From: Chitinophagaceae bacterium 26-R-25
GTDB lineage: Bacteria > Bacteroidota > Bacteroidia > Chitinophagales > Chitinophagaceae
DNA: 64,000 nucleotides
Assembly: GCA_029906195.1 (NCBI GenBank)
Contig: JARWSJ010000003.1
Location: 372,001-436,000 of the forward strand
Direction of reading: 5' to 3'
Positions 51,718 through 59,736 of the stretch are shown here, in pieces. Each line of letters begins with the position of its first letter. Positions within the stretch are counted from its first letter, which is position 1. The translations under genes were made by a program, and so were the position numbers. A model generated the notes under the pieces. That model made no database searches. It saw nothing but the letters and a program-made list of their open reading frames with translations, and was not told the DNA's origin.

Positions 51718-53229
51718 ATGAACAAAAAAATTCAATCAGCATTGATCTCCGTTTTTTATAAAGACGGACTGGAACCAATTGTTAAAACACTTTCCGACCT
51801 TGGCGTTACCATCTACAGCACCGGCGGAACACAGCAGTTTATCGAAAAATTGGGTATCAAATGCGTACCGGTTGAAGATGTAACTTCTTACCCTTCCATT
51901 TTGGGCGGTCGTGTTAAAACGCTTCACCCAAAAGTATTTGGTGGAATCCTGGGAAGAAGAGGTAATGAACAGGATGTGCAGGAAATGAAGCAGTACGAAA
52001 TTCCTGAGTTGGATCTTGTGATAGTTGACTTGTATCCATTCGAGGAAACAGTTGCTTCTACAAGCGAAGAAAAACTGATCATCGAAAAAATTGATATCGG
52101 CGGTCCATCCATGATCCGCGGCGCTGCGAAAAATTTCAGCGACGTTGTCGTAGTTGCTTCTAAACAAGACTACGCTTTGCTGAATCAAATCATAACAGAT
52201 CAAAAAGGCGAAACTTCCATCGATCAACGTAAAGCATTTGCTGCTAAAGCATTTGAAGTGTGTGCGCACTACGATGTAGCCATCTCTAAATATTTTACTC
52301 CGGCTAATGGCAACTATTTCTTTGAATCAGTTCCGGAAGCAAAAATTATGCGTTACGGTGAAAACCCACATCAGCAAGGCGTTTTCTACGGCAAGGTGGA
52401 TGAGCTTTTTAACCAGATAAACGGTAAAGAACTTTCTTACAACAACCTGGTTGACGTTGATGCTGCGGCTCAGTTGATCAAAGAATTTACTGATACTACT
52501 TTCGCTATTATCAAGCATACAAATGTTTGTGGTATTGCGCAAAGACCTTCCGTAAAAGATGCATGGGACGCGGCTTTGGCAGGCGATCCTGAAAGTGCGT
52601 TTGGTGGCGTGTTGGTTTGCAACGGTACGATCGACAAAGCAACTGCAGATGCGATCAATGAAATTTTCTTCGAAGTATTGATTGCCCCTGCTTTCAATGA
52701 AGATGCGCTGGAAGTGTTGAAATCTAAAAAGAACAGAATCCTTTTGCAAAGTAAAGCGCCTTTAAACGTAAAGACTCAATACAAATCTTTACTGAACGGT
52801 GTATTGGTGCAGCAAACAGACGAAGGCAATTTTGAGAAATGGGAAGAAGTAGGCGGCAGATCATCTTCTGAAGCTGAAAAGAGTGATCTGACTTTCGCTA
52901 ACCTTGTTTGTAAACACCTTAAGAGTAATGCTATCGCTTTGGTTAAAAACAAACAACTCATTGGTAAAGGTTGCGGACAAACAAGCCGCGTAGATGCTTT
53001 GCGTCACGCGATTGAAAAAGCGAAACAATTTAAATTTGATCTGAAGGGTGCTGTATTGGCAAGCGATGCATTTTTCCCATTCAATGACTGCGTGCAAATG
53101 AGCCACGAAGAGGGAATGGAAGCTTTCATTCAGCCCGGCGGTTCCATTCGCGATAAAGATTCTATTGAATATTGCAAGCAACACAACCTTGCAATGGTGA
53201 TGACAGGAATGAGGCATTTTAGACATTAA
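51718..53229 (+). CDS. purH: bifunctional AICAR transformylase/IMP cyclohydrolase PurH
   Basis: The protein has 503 residues. The N-terminal MGS-like cyclohydrolase domain has LISVFYKDGLEPIVKTLSDLG and ILGGRVKTLHPKVFGGILGRR. The transformylase domain contains LRYGENPHQ-like MRYGENPHQQGVFYG, ELSYNNLVDVDAA, AIIKHTNVCG and a C-terminal QPGGSIRDKDSIEYC and MTGMRHFRH. It performs the last two steps of IMP synthesis. No other pur genes are nearby. Confidence 0.97.
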   Translation: MNKKIQSALISVFYKDGLEPIVKTLSDLGVTIYSTGGTQQFIEKLGIKCVPVEDVTSYPSILGGRVKTLHPKVFGGILGRRGNEQDVQEMKQYEIPELDLVIVDLYPFEETVASTSEEKLIIEKIDIGGPSMIRGAAKNFSDVVVVASKQDYALLNQIITDQKGETSIDQRKAFAAKAFEVCAHYDVAISKYFTPANGNYFFESVPEAKIMRYGENPHQQGVFYGKVDELFNQINGKELSYNNLVDVDAAAQLIKEFTDTTFAIIKHTNVCGIAQRPSVKDAWDAALAGDPESAFGGVLVCNGTIDKATADAINEIFFEVLIAPAFNEDALEVLKSKKNRILLQSKAPLNVKTQYKSLLNGVLVQQTDEGNFEKWEEVGGRSSSEAEKSDLTFANLVCKHLKSNAIALVKNKQLIGKGCGQTSRVDALRHAIEKAKQFKFDLKGAVLASDAFFPFNDCVQMSHEEGMEAFIQPGGSIRDKDSIEYCKQHNLAMVMTGMRHFRH

Positions 53230-53305
53230 CGCTGAATGCTAAACGCTAAACGCCTAACGCAGAGTGCCACACATTGCGTTAGGCGTTTAGCATTAGGCTT
53301 TGGGC
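53229..53305. repeat. word-repeat palindrome, family A copy 4
   Basis: Words AACGCTGAATGC, TAAACGCTAAACGCCTAACGC on the left; GCGTTAGGCGTTTAGCATTAGGC on the right. It fills the whole gap between convergent purH and the deacetylase-like gene and could terminate both. Confidence 0.8.
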
Positions 53306-54628
53306 TTATTCAATCATTACCTCCCAATATACCACATCCCTCATAAACACTTCATGCACTTCTTTCCAGCCTTTGAAAAAAGGATCGGTGCCAAAGGCTG
53401 TGTTGTGCCAGATAGTGATCATTAAACCATTCACTTCCTTTACCGAGCGGTAATATTGCATTAACTCCTCAAAAGCTTGTGTGGGAGAAAGTTTTTCTTC
53501 ATACAAACAATTCGCTTCCATGTAGCAGAAAGGAAAGAGCTGAAGGTTGGTTGTCTGCTCATTTTCCAGATCATACCAATAAAAAGAGGAAGCAACAGAG
53601 GCCCGGAAGCCATTGATGCTGCCGTAACCCATGGAAAAATCCTTCTCAATACCCACAGCAATTAATCTTCTGAAAGTATTTGGCAGCGTAAACCTTATAT
53701 AATGTTGGCGACTATATTTTACATTGTCATCTGTAATGAATTCCAGCCAGCCGATTTCCTGTTTTAATAATTTATGATGATCCCCGCTTTGCCAGGAAGG
53801 ATGTATGCCAACCGTCCCTTTCTTTGACTGGTATTGAATAAGGCTTTGCAGCGCTTTTTTGGATGGGTTGATATTTTTATCAACACCAACTTGCCTGTCT
53901 GCTAAAAGGAAAAAGTAGTATGGTCTTATTTTGCAGTAAAGATGCAGTGCATCCAGCCATTCATAAGAATCGTAAGGGTCTGTTTCTTTGTGTTGCAGAA
54001 CAGCCACCCGTTCGCGAAATTGGCTCCAATTGCCGCGCAAGATTGATTTAAGCAAAGCTCCGGTTGTCCTTATAAAGCCTTTGTGTCTATACTTCCAGGC
54101 TATGTCAATATCGTAAGTCGGAATGTATTTGAACTTTTGTGGCCTCCAGACAATGCCGGGAAATTTTTCCTGTAATGCTTTTTTCAAATCGATCAACCAA
54201 TAGTTAACCAGGGGCTGGTTCAAAAAGCCCTCCTTAAAGGCAAGTGAATTGGTGTGAGCAAATCTTCCGTACTCGTCTAAGGTATGCGGTAAATATTCTT
54301 CGTACCGACTTAATAAATAGAAAGACGCAGCCAACACATCAAAAGGATGATCGCTGTCTGCCTGCCAGAAAAAAGCTTTGTGGTGATTGTTTTGTACAAC
54401 GATAATTTCCTGCGCAGAAATATCGTTTTCAAACAAAAGATTAACCGGACGAATGTAATATTCGTCGCTGCTTATTCGATTATCGGAGTAGTTGATCTTG
54501 GGAACTTTTTGCGAAGCGAAAAGACTGCTGTCGTTTGTAATTTGTATGGGGGCCTGTAATAGTTCGCTGCTGATAAAGCTTACAATATATTCAAGGCGCG
54601 GGGTGATATTGGAGGAGTACAGCAACAT
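53306..54628 (-). CDS. polysaccharide deacetylase-like protein (DUF7033/NodB fold)
   Basis: I chose the ATG at 54628 (440 aa); the longer frame passes through repeat sequence and looks non-coding. The N-terminal part (DUF7033-like) is followed by a deacetylase-like region with YIPTYDIDIAWKYRHKGF (the metal-binding Asp pair) and TVGIHPSWQSGDHHKLLKQE (His-containing motif). The C-terminus includes GFRASVASSFYWYDLENEQT. The family often works with surface polysaccharides; substrate is unknown. Confidence 0.8.
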   Translation of the reverse strand: MLLYSSNITPRLEYIVSFISSELLQAPIQITNDSSLFASQKVPKINYSDNRISSDEYYIRPVNLLFENDISAQEIIVVQNNHHKAFFWQADSDHPFDVLAASFYLLSRYEEYLPHTLDEYGRFAHTNSLAFKEGFLNQPLVNYWLIDLKKALQEKFPGIVWRPQKFKYIPTYDIDIAWKYRHKGFIRTTGALLKSILRGNWSQFRERVAVLQHKETDPYDSYEWLDALHLYCKIRPYYFFLLADRQVGVDKNINPSKKALQSLIQYQSKKGTVGIHPSWQSGDHHKLLKQEIGWLEFITDDNVKYSRQHYIRFTLPNTFRRLIAVGIEKDFSMGYGSINGFRASVASSFYWYDLENEQTTNLQLFPFCYMEANCLYEEKLSPTQAFEELMQYYRSVKEVNGLMITIWHNTAFGTDPFFKGWKEVHEVFMRDVVYWEVMIE

Positions 54629-54701
54629 GTGTCGAAAATAGAAAACAGAAAGCAGATTTTCGATTTTTTGAAAACCAATTTTTAATATAAATAATTGAAC
54701 T

Positions 54702-54847
54702 GTGGAGACGCATTGAATGCGTCTCTTTTGCAGCACCGAACACATCTCCAGCGCAAGATAAACGCGCCTCCGGCGCAGCACCCGTGACCTTCGTGCATTT
54801 TGTGTAACAGTCCGATAATGAAAGAGACGCGTTCAACGCGTCTCTAC
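54702..54847. repeat. family D palindromes (GGAGACGCATTGAATGCGTC and GAGACGCGTTCAACGCGTC)
   Basis: Two self-complementary units at 54702-54725 and 54824-54847 lie between the deacetylase-like and msrB genes. The part between has CGCGCCTCCGGCGC, another small palindrome. Confidence 0.7.
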
Positions 54848-54888
54848 AGAAATCATATTAAATCATGACAATCATGAAAATCTGTGTT

Positions 54889-55449
54889 CTATTCTCCCTT
54901 TTTCTCATTGTACTTCTTCTCCGCATCTTTCGCTTTTTCAAAATCCAGCACCACGCCGTTTATACAATAACGTAAGCCTGTTGGAGGAGGGCCATCTTCG
55001 AACACGTGACCAAGGTGGGATTTACATCTGCCGCATTGCACCTCTGTTCTGTCCATTCCATGCGTATGGTCCGGGGTATAAATGATCGAGGTTTTACTGA
55101 TCGGCTCATAAAAGCTTGGCCAGCCGCAGCCGCTTTCAAATTTGGTATCACTTTTAAATAGCGGGTTGCCGCAAACTGCGCAATAGTAAGTGCCTATCTC
55201 CTTAGACTCTTCATATTTGCTTGTCCACGGTCTTTCTGTGCCTTTTTCACGGGCAATGTAATACACGTCCGAAGGCAGGATCTTCTTCCATTCTGAATCG
55301 CTCAGGTTCACCTTTTCTTTACTCTCTCTCGAGTAAACTTCATTTTTCTTGTGTGTTGTATCCATAGTTGAGTTTTTATTATTTGCTGATTGGGAAAAAC
55401 TGCATTGCTGCATTAAAACCGCTACTAAAATTATACTAAGCAATTTCAT
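54889..55449 (-). CDS. msrB: peptide-methionine (R)-S-oxide reductase MsrB, lipoprotein
   Basis: I chose the ATG at 55449 (186 aa) since it opens a lipoprotein signal with the cysteine in VLMQQC; the frame extends further upstream without signal. MsrB landmarks are the zinc pairs CAVC and CGRC, GCGWPSFYEPI, HGMDRTEVQC, and RYCINGVVLDF with the catalytic Cys. It repairs oxidised methionine, here probably in the periplasm. Confidence 0.94.
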   Translation of the reverse strand: MKLLSIILVAVLMQQCSFSQSANNKNSTMDTTHKKNEVYSRESKEKVNLSDSEWKKILPSDVYYIAREKGTERPWTSKYEESKEIGTYYCAVCGNPLFKSDTKFESGCGWPSFYEPISKTSIIYTPDHTHGMDRTEVQCGRCKSHLGHVFEDGPPPTGLRYCINGVVLDFEKAKDAEKKYNEKKGE

Positions 55450-55653
55450 AGTTGTTCTTCGTTTGTTTAACAAATTTACGGAATACAAGTTGCGGCAGAT
55501 TTCCTGCAAATTGCTTGTTTTAGTGATTTAACATATTCGATAAAGTGTCATATAGTGAAAAATGTCGTTATGTCTAAAAAAACACATGGTTTGGTAATAA
55601 ATCAATTAAACAGATGACTTTTAGTAGAAATTATCTAAGCCCAGCCTTTCAAC

Positions 55654-55684
55654 TTTGCACATTCGTCATTTTTGCATAGGTTTG
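55654..55684 (+). promoter_or_regulatory. promoter of adk
   Basis: TTTG at 55654-55657 and TAGGTTTG at 55677-55684 are 19 bp apart, matching the Bacteroidota consensus. The predicted start of transcription near 55691 supports the ATG at 55709 as adk start. Confidence 0.75.
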
Positions 55685-55708
55685 CTCACTCATCAAGGAT
55701 TACAATAC

Positions 55709-56287
55709 ATGTTCAATTTAATTTTATTCGGACCTCCCGGAAGCGGAAAAGGTACCCAATCTGAAAAGCTTATTGAGAAATTCGGACTGAAACACCTTTC
55801 TACCGGTGATCTTCTTCGTGGTGAAATTGCAGCACAAACCGCCCTTGGTTTAGAAGCAAAAAAATTAATGGATCAGGGTCAACTGGTTCCTGATGAAGTA
55901 GTTGTTGGCATGATCAGATCTGCCCTGGAAAATAATCCACAGGCAAAGGGATTTTTGTTTGATGGGTTTCCTCGCACAAAAGAGCAATCTATTGCTTTGG
56001 ATAAGTTGTTGTCAGAAAAAAACGCTGGCATTAACGTAGTGCTTGCACTTGATGTAACAGAAGAAGAACTGATTAAACGTCTTCTGAACCGCGGTTTAAC
56101 CAGCGGAAGAACGGATGATGTGAATGAAGGTATTATCAAAGCACGCATTGCGGAGTATCATAAAAAAACTTCTGCCGTTGCAGATCACTACAAACAATTT
56201 GATAAAGTAGTGCACGTGAAAGGCGAAGGAACAGTTGACGATATCTTCGGTGCATTGAGTGGAGAAATAGAGAAAAGAAATAAATAA
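55709..56287 (+). CDS. adk: adenylate kinase
   Basis: The protein has 192 residues from the ATG at 55709; a longer frame reads through the promoter. The P-loop is GPPGSGKGTQ (8-17). STGDLLR, the FDGFPRT box and RGLTSGRTDDVNE follow. The LID is the short type without zinc cysteines, as in many Bacteroidota enzymes. It interconverts AMP, ADP and ATP. Confidence 0.96.
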   Translation: MFNLILFGPPGSGKGTQSEKLIEKFGLKHLSTGDLLRGEIAAQTALGLEAKKLMDQGQLVPDEVVVGMIRSALENNPQAKGFLFDGFPRTKEQSIALDKLLSEKNAGINVVLALDVTEEELIKRLLNRGLTSGRTDDVNEGIIKARIAEYHKKTSAVADHYKQFDKVVHVKGEGTVDDIFGALSGEIEKRNK

Positions 56288-56289
56288 TT

Positions 56290-56517
56290 GTAGAGACGCA
56301 TGATAATGCGTCTGCTATCGATCATGATAATGCGTCTATCGATAAAGAAAAACGTCTCGCAATTTGCGGGACGTTTTTTTTATTTCCCGTAGAGACGCAT
56401 GATAATGCGTCTCCTGAATTATTCAGGTGCAACAATAAAATTATTCAGGTGTAACAATAAATTTGCAGTGATTTGATCTAGGTGTTACACCAGAGACGCA
56501 TTTTCATGCGTCTCTAC
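56290..56517. repeat. array of family D palindromes (GTAGAGACGCAT) downstream of adk
   Basis: Four related units lie at 56290-56313, 56318-56340, 56389-56413 and 56492-56517. Each pairs AGACGCAT with ATGCGTCT. The direct word AATTATTCAGGTG also repeats at about 56417 and 56440. The rest of the gap 56288-56730 holds two terminators and no frame. Confidence 0.75.
56351..56381 (+). terminator. intrinsic terminator of adk
   Basis: AACGTCTCGC (56351-56360) pairs with GCGGGACGTT (56366-56375) with one mismatch, followed by a run of eight T residues. Confidence 0.8.
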
Positions 56518-56580
56518 GCATATACACGCAGGCATTTTTGAAAGAACAATACGTACAAATACGTAGCTTGTATAAAAAGC

Positions 56581-56610
56581 AAAGCCCCGGTGTAGACACA
56601 CAGGGACTTT
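56581..56610 (-). terminator. terminator-like hairpin downstream of the M3 peptidase gene
   Basis: AAAG-CCC-GTGT (from 56581) pairs with ACAC-GGG-CTTT (to 56610) with three mismatched positions. The minus-strand product goes on with GCTTTGCTTTTT. It lies 120 bp past the stop. Confidence 0.5.
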
Positions 56611-56730
56611 TGGTTAAGGCTCTGATTAGTAGCTATTTTATATTCAGTATATATTGTTGATTTGAGTCAACAAATATAAAATACATTTTCAACAATCGCA
56701 ATATTATCGCATACCCTAAACCGAGTATTT

Positions 56731-58455
56731 TTATTTTGATAACTTATCAATCTCGGTATTTACAAAATCCATCAACTTCTTTATATATGCAGGAGACAAA
56801 TTAAACTCGAGACCTGCTGCATCATATAGTTCGGGTAATGTTTTTGTGCCGCCCAGACTTAACGCCTTTGTATAGTTGCTAAGAGCTGCTTCTTTATTTT
56901 GTTTATACTGCATCCATAAACCGATTGCACCCAATTGTGCAATACCATACTCGATATAGTAGAAAGGAACTTCAAACAAATGCAGTTGTCTTTGCCATGC
57001 ATATTTTCTGTACTCTTCAAGACCACTGAAATCCATTTCGCAGCTGGAGAACTCGTTTAAAATTTCATACCACTTTGCTGATCTTTCTTCCGGCGTATGC
57101 TGAGGATTAAGATAAACCCAATGTTGGAATTTATCAATAGTGGCAATCCATGGAAATATAGTGATCACTCTCTCCAGTTGATGTTCTTTTGCTCTTTGCA
57201 AATCTTCCTTGTTGTCAAAAAAACTTTCCCACTCATCCATGCTGAACAGTTCCATAGACATACTCGCTACTTCTGCAATTTCCATTGGATATTCCTTGAA
57301 AGCGCTTAATTCCAGTGGATGTGCAAGGAATGAATGAATAGCATGTCCGCCTTCATGCACCATGGTGGTAACATCATGCATTTGGCCGGCAGCGTTCATA
57401 AAAATAAATGGCGCACCACTTTCTGCAAGCGGACAGTTATAACCACCTGGCGCTTTGCCCTTACGGCTATCGAGATCCAGGTGACCCATTGCTTTCATCT
57501 TTTTGAGGCACTCTGCAAAGAATGGATTCAATGAGCTGAAGCAGTCAATTGATTTTTCAAGCAACTCTTCGCCGGAGTTGAACGGGTGCAGCGGCTCCAC
57601 ATTTTCAGGTTCTGCATCTACATCCCACGGACGAAGCGTATCTACGCCAAGTTTCGCTTTTTTTCTTTTATAAATTTCATTCACCAATGGCAACACGTGT
57701 TGCTTAACAGCTTCGTGAAATTGAAAACAATCTTCAGGTTTGTAATCAAAGCGACCAAGCTCTACAAACTTGTAATCCCGGTAGTTTTTGAAATCTGCAT
57801 TCTGTGATACCTGTTGTCTTTTCTCAACTAGTTTTGTATACAGGTCATTCAATGCTTCTTTATCCTGCAATCTTCTTTCCTGAATTTTTCTATACACTTC
57901 TTCACGTAGGTTGCGATCGTGATTCTCGAGGAATTTATTTGCCTGTTGTAACGTGTACTCTTTTCCATCAACTGTAACGGTCATCTTTCCAGCAATCACA
58001 CCATATTGCTGCTGCATAACGCCCAGCTCAGCCTGCAAGGGAATATTTGCTTCGCGAAACAGGTCGATGCTTTTCTTAACGCTTCTCAGGTAGGTAAAAT
58101 ATTTCTGCTGATCGAGTTCTTTGGTGAAAGGAGAGGCGATCAGTTTGCGATTTAGCTGGTCTGCATACGGTTGAATTTTCGGTTGAATTTCCATCACGAA
58201 ATAAGTGAAGGCTTCTTCCAGCGCTTTATTCTCTGTATCGCAGGTCATTTTAATTTGTCTCCAGCACGCATCTTCACTTACGATCGCTTCCAGCTCGCTG
58301 GAATCTTTCAGCCATTGCTCAAGATCTTTTACAGAAGTAATTTCTCTCTCCTGCAAATTTTTAAAATAAGGTTCAAGACTGTTCCAATCTGTAACAACGA
58401 AATCTTTTGGTAAAAAATGACGTTCTACTTTTTTTATATCTGCACTATAGGTCAT
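56731..58455 (-). CDS. M3-family oligoendopeptidase (PepF-like)
   Basis: The protein has 574 residues. The zinc motif is H367-EGGH371 in MVHEGGHAIHSF, with the third ligand Glu in EVASMSMELFSMD. Flanking blocks GKAPGGYNCPLAESGAPFIFMN and YYIEYGIAQLGAIGLW are typical of oligoendopeptidase F. No signal peptide, so it degrades peptides in the cytoplasm. Confidence 0.95.
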   Translation of the reverse strand: MTYSADIKKVERHFLPKDFVVTDWNSLEPYFKNLQEREITSVKDLEQWLKDSSELEAIVSEDACWRQIKMTCDTENKALEEAFTYFVMEIQPKIQPYADQLNRKLIASPFTKELDQQKYFTYLRSVKKSIDLFREANIPLQAELGVMQQQYGVIAGKMTVTVDGKEYTLQQANKFLENHDRNLREEVYRKIQERRLQDKEALNDLYTKLVEKRQQVSQNADFKNYRDYKFVELGRFDYKPEDCFQFHEAVKQHVLPLVNEIYKRKKAKLGVDTLRPWDVDAEPENVEPLHPFNSGEELLEKSIDCFSSLNPFFAECLKKMKAMGHLDLDSRKGKAPGGYNCPLAESGAPFIFMNAAGQMHDVTTMVHEGGHAIHSFLAHPLELSAFKEYPMEIAEVASMSMELFSMDEWESFFDNKEDLQRAKEHQLERVITIFPWIATIDKFQHWVYLNPQHTPEERSAKWYEILNEFSSCEMDFSGLEEYRKYAWQRQLHLFEVPFYYIEYGIAQLGAIGLWMQYKQNKEAALSNYTKALSLGGTKTLPELYDAAGLEFNLSPAYIKKLMDFVNTEIDKLSK

Positions 58456-58638
58456 AAATAAGTTTTATGTAATGAGTTATAAATTGTGAAGGCAACTAGT
58501 GTTAAGTCAAAAGGAAAAAGTCAAAATTCAAAACTTTGCAATATTTATTTGACTTGATATTAGAAACCATTGCTCGCATAAGATACTTGCATATTTTATT
58601 TTGACACAATTACTTATCATTAATGTTATAAAATAAAA

Positions 58639-58681
58639 AAGCTACAAGCTTTAAAGTTAAAAAACTCCAGGCTTGCAGCTT
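58639..58681 (-). terminator. terminator downstream of the DUF5606 gene
   Basis: AAGCTACAAGC (58639-58649) pairs with GCTTGCAGCTT (58671-58681) with one mismatch. The minus-strand product goes into TTTTTTATTTT. Confidence 0.75.
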
Positions 58682-58698
58682 GTTTATAATTCATTAAA

Positions 58699-59346
58699 TT
58701 ATTCCTCTTCTGTCTTCTTTTTGCGGGCAGCTTTTTTAGGCTTTTCCTCGCCACCTTCTGCATCATCTTTCGCCGCAGTTTTTTTCGCTGCTGCTTTTTT
58801 AGCAGGTTTTTCTTCCGCTTCGCCTTCCGCTTTCTTTGGCTTAGCTGCTTTTTTAGGTTTTTCCTCTGTAGCTTCTGCTTCAGCAGGTTCAGCTTTTGCT
58901 TTCTTTGCTTCTTTCGCAGGCGCTGCAACTTCATCTACTTCTTCCACTTCTTCAGCAGGAGCTTCAGAAAGTTTTATTTCGATGTTGTTTTCTTTCAGCA
59001 CAGAAAACCATTTGATCATTTTCTTCATATCGCTGCTATACACTCTTTCGAAGTCCATATCAGGATATACTTTCTGAAAATAAGCTTTGATAGCATTAGC
59101 ATCTTTTTCAGAAGGAAGCGCACTGCTATTGCTTTGCATAGCTGTAAATACATCCACAAGATTTACGTTTTCGCGGACAGTATATACTTCAATGCTTTCC
59201 AGGTGCGAAAAGTTATGTACGCGGCTGGAAACAAATTTTGTGCTTTTATCTTCGAGGGAACGAACGATCGCTCCGTCAGCTTTACTGCTTAATAACTCAA
59301 ACAATCCCGGCAATCCGGTTATGGCCATGATTCTGTTATATTCCAT
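58699..59346 (-). CDS. DUF5606 protein with Lys/Ala/Glu-rich tail
   Basis: I chose the ATG at 59346 (215 aa, MEYNRIMAITGLPGLF), which aligns with the usual DUF5606 start. The folded domain (about 1-130) contains SKADGAIVRSLEDKSTKFVS and NVNLVDVFTAM. The tail (about 130-215) is low-complexity, made of KPKKA, EEKPK and PAKKAAAKK words like a histone H1 tail, and may bind nucleic acid. Function is unknown. Confidence 0.88.
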   Translation of the reverse strand: MEYNRIMAITGLPGLFELLSSKADGAIVRSLEDKSTKFVSSRVHNFSHLESIEVYTVRENVNLVDVFTAMQSNSSALPSEKDANAIKAYFQKVYPDMDFERVYSSDMKKMIKWFSVLKENNIEIKLSEAPAEEVEEVDEVAAPAKEAKKAKAEPAEAEATEEKPKKAAKPKKAEGEAEEKPAKKAAAKKTAAKDDAEGGEEKPKKAARKKKTEEE

Positions 59347-59437
59347 AATCACATTTTTAAAAAGGGACTGCAAGATAACAGAAAAAACTAAATACGCCTT
59401 CGAAGCACACCATTATTATCAAGAAGGAAGGAAATTG

Positions 59438-59731
59438 GCACACAGATGACACGGATTGGACGGATTATCGCGGATTTTGAACTTGTGTAGTGCCGCTGAC
59501 TCGACATGGTAGCGTGATTTTTTACTTTAAAGGACGCGAAGAGGTAGCTGGCAAATTGAATAGCAAATCGCAATAGTGCAAAAGGTAACGGAGTAAAGCC
59601 TCCGCTTCTTTGTTCATTATTAAACACCAGCTTAGTCCTAAAAACTTCAATTCCTTTGCGCAACCTTGGCGCTCTTTGCGGTTAAGAAAAAAATCCGTGG
59701 AAATCCGTCCGATCCGTGTCATCTGTGTGCT
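59438..59731. repeat. family E copies in inverted orientation bounding a 290-bp unit
   Basis: 59438-59476 reads GGCACACAGATGACACGGAT with following TGGACGGATTA; 59693-59731 is its near reverse complement (ATCCGTCCGATCCGTGTCATC). The enclosed part has CTTTGCGC...CTTTGCGGTTAA words as upstream of purH. No gene is supported in 59347-59736. Confidence 0.65.
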
Positions 59732-59736
59732 CACTT

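Noticed and set aside
58673-59077. Long plus-strand frame opposite the DUF5606 gene
   Set aside because: A shadow of the Lys/Ala/Glu-rich repeats, giving a Ser/Ala/Phe-rich translation.
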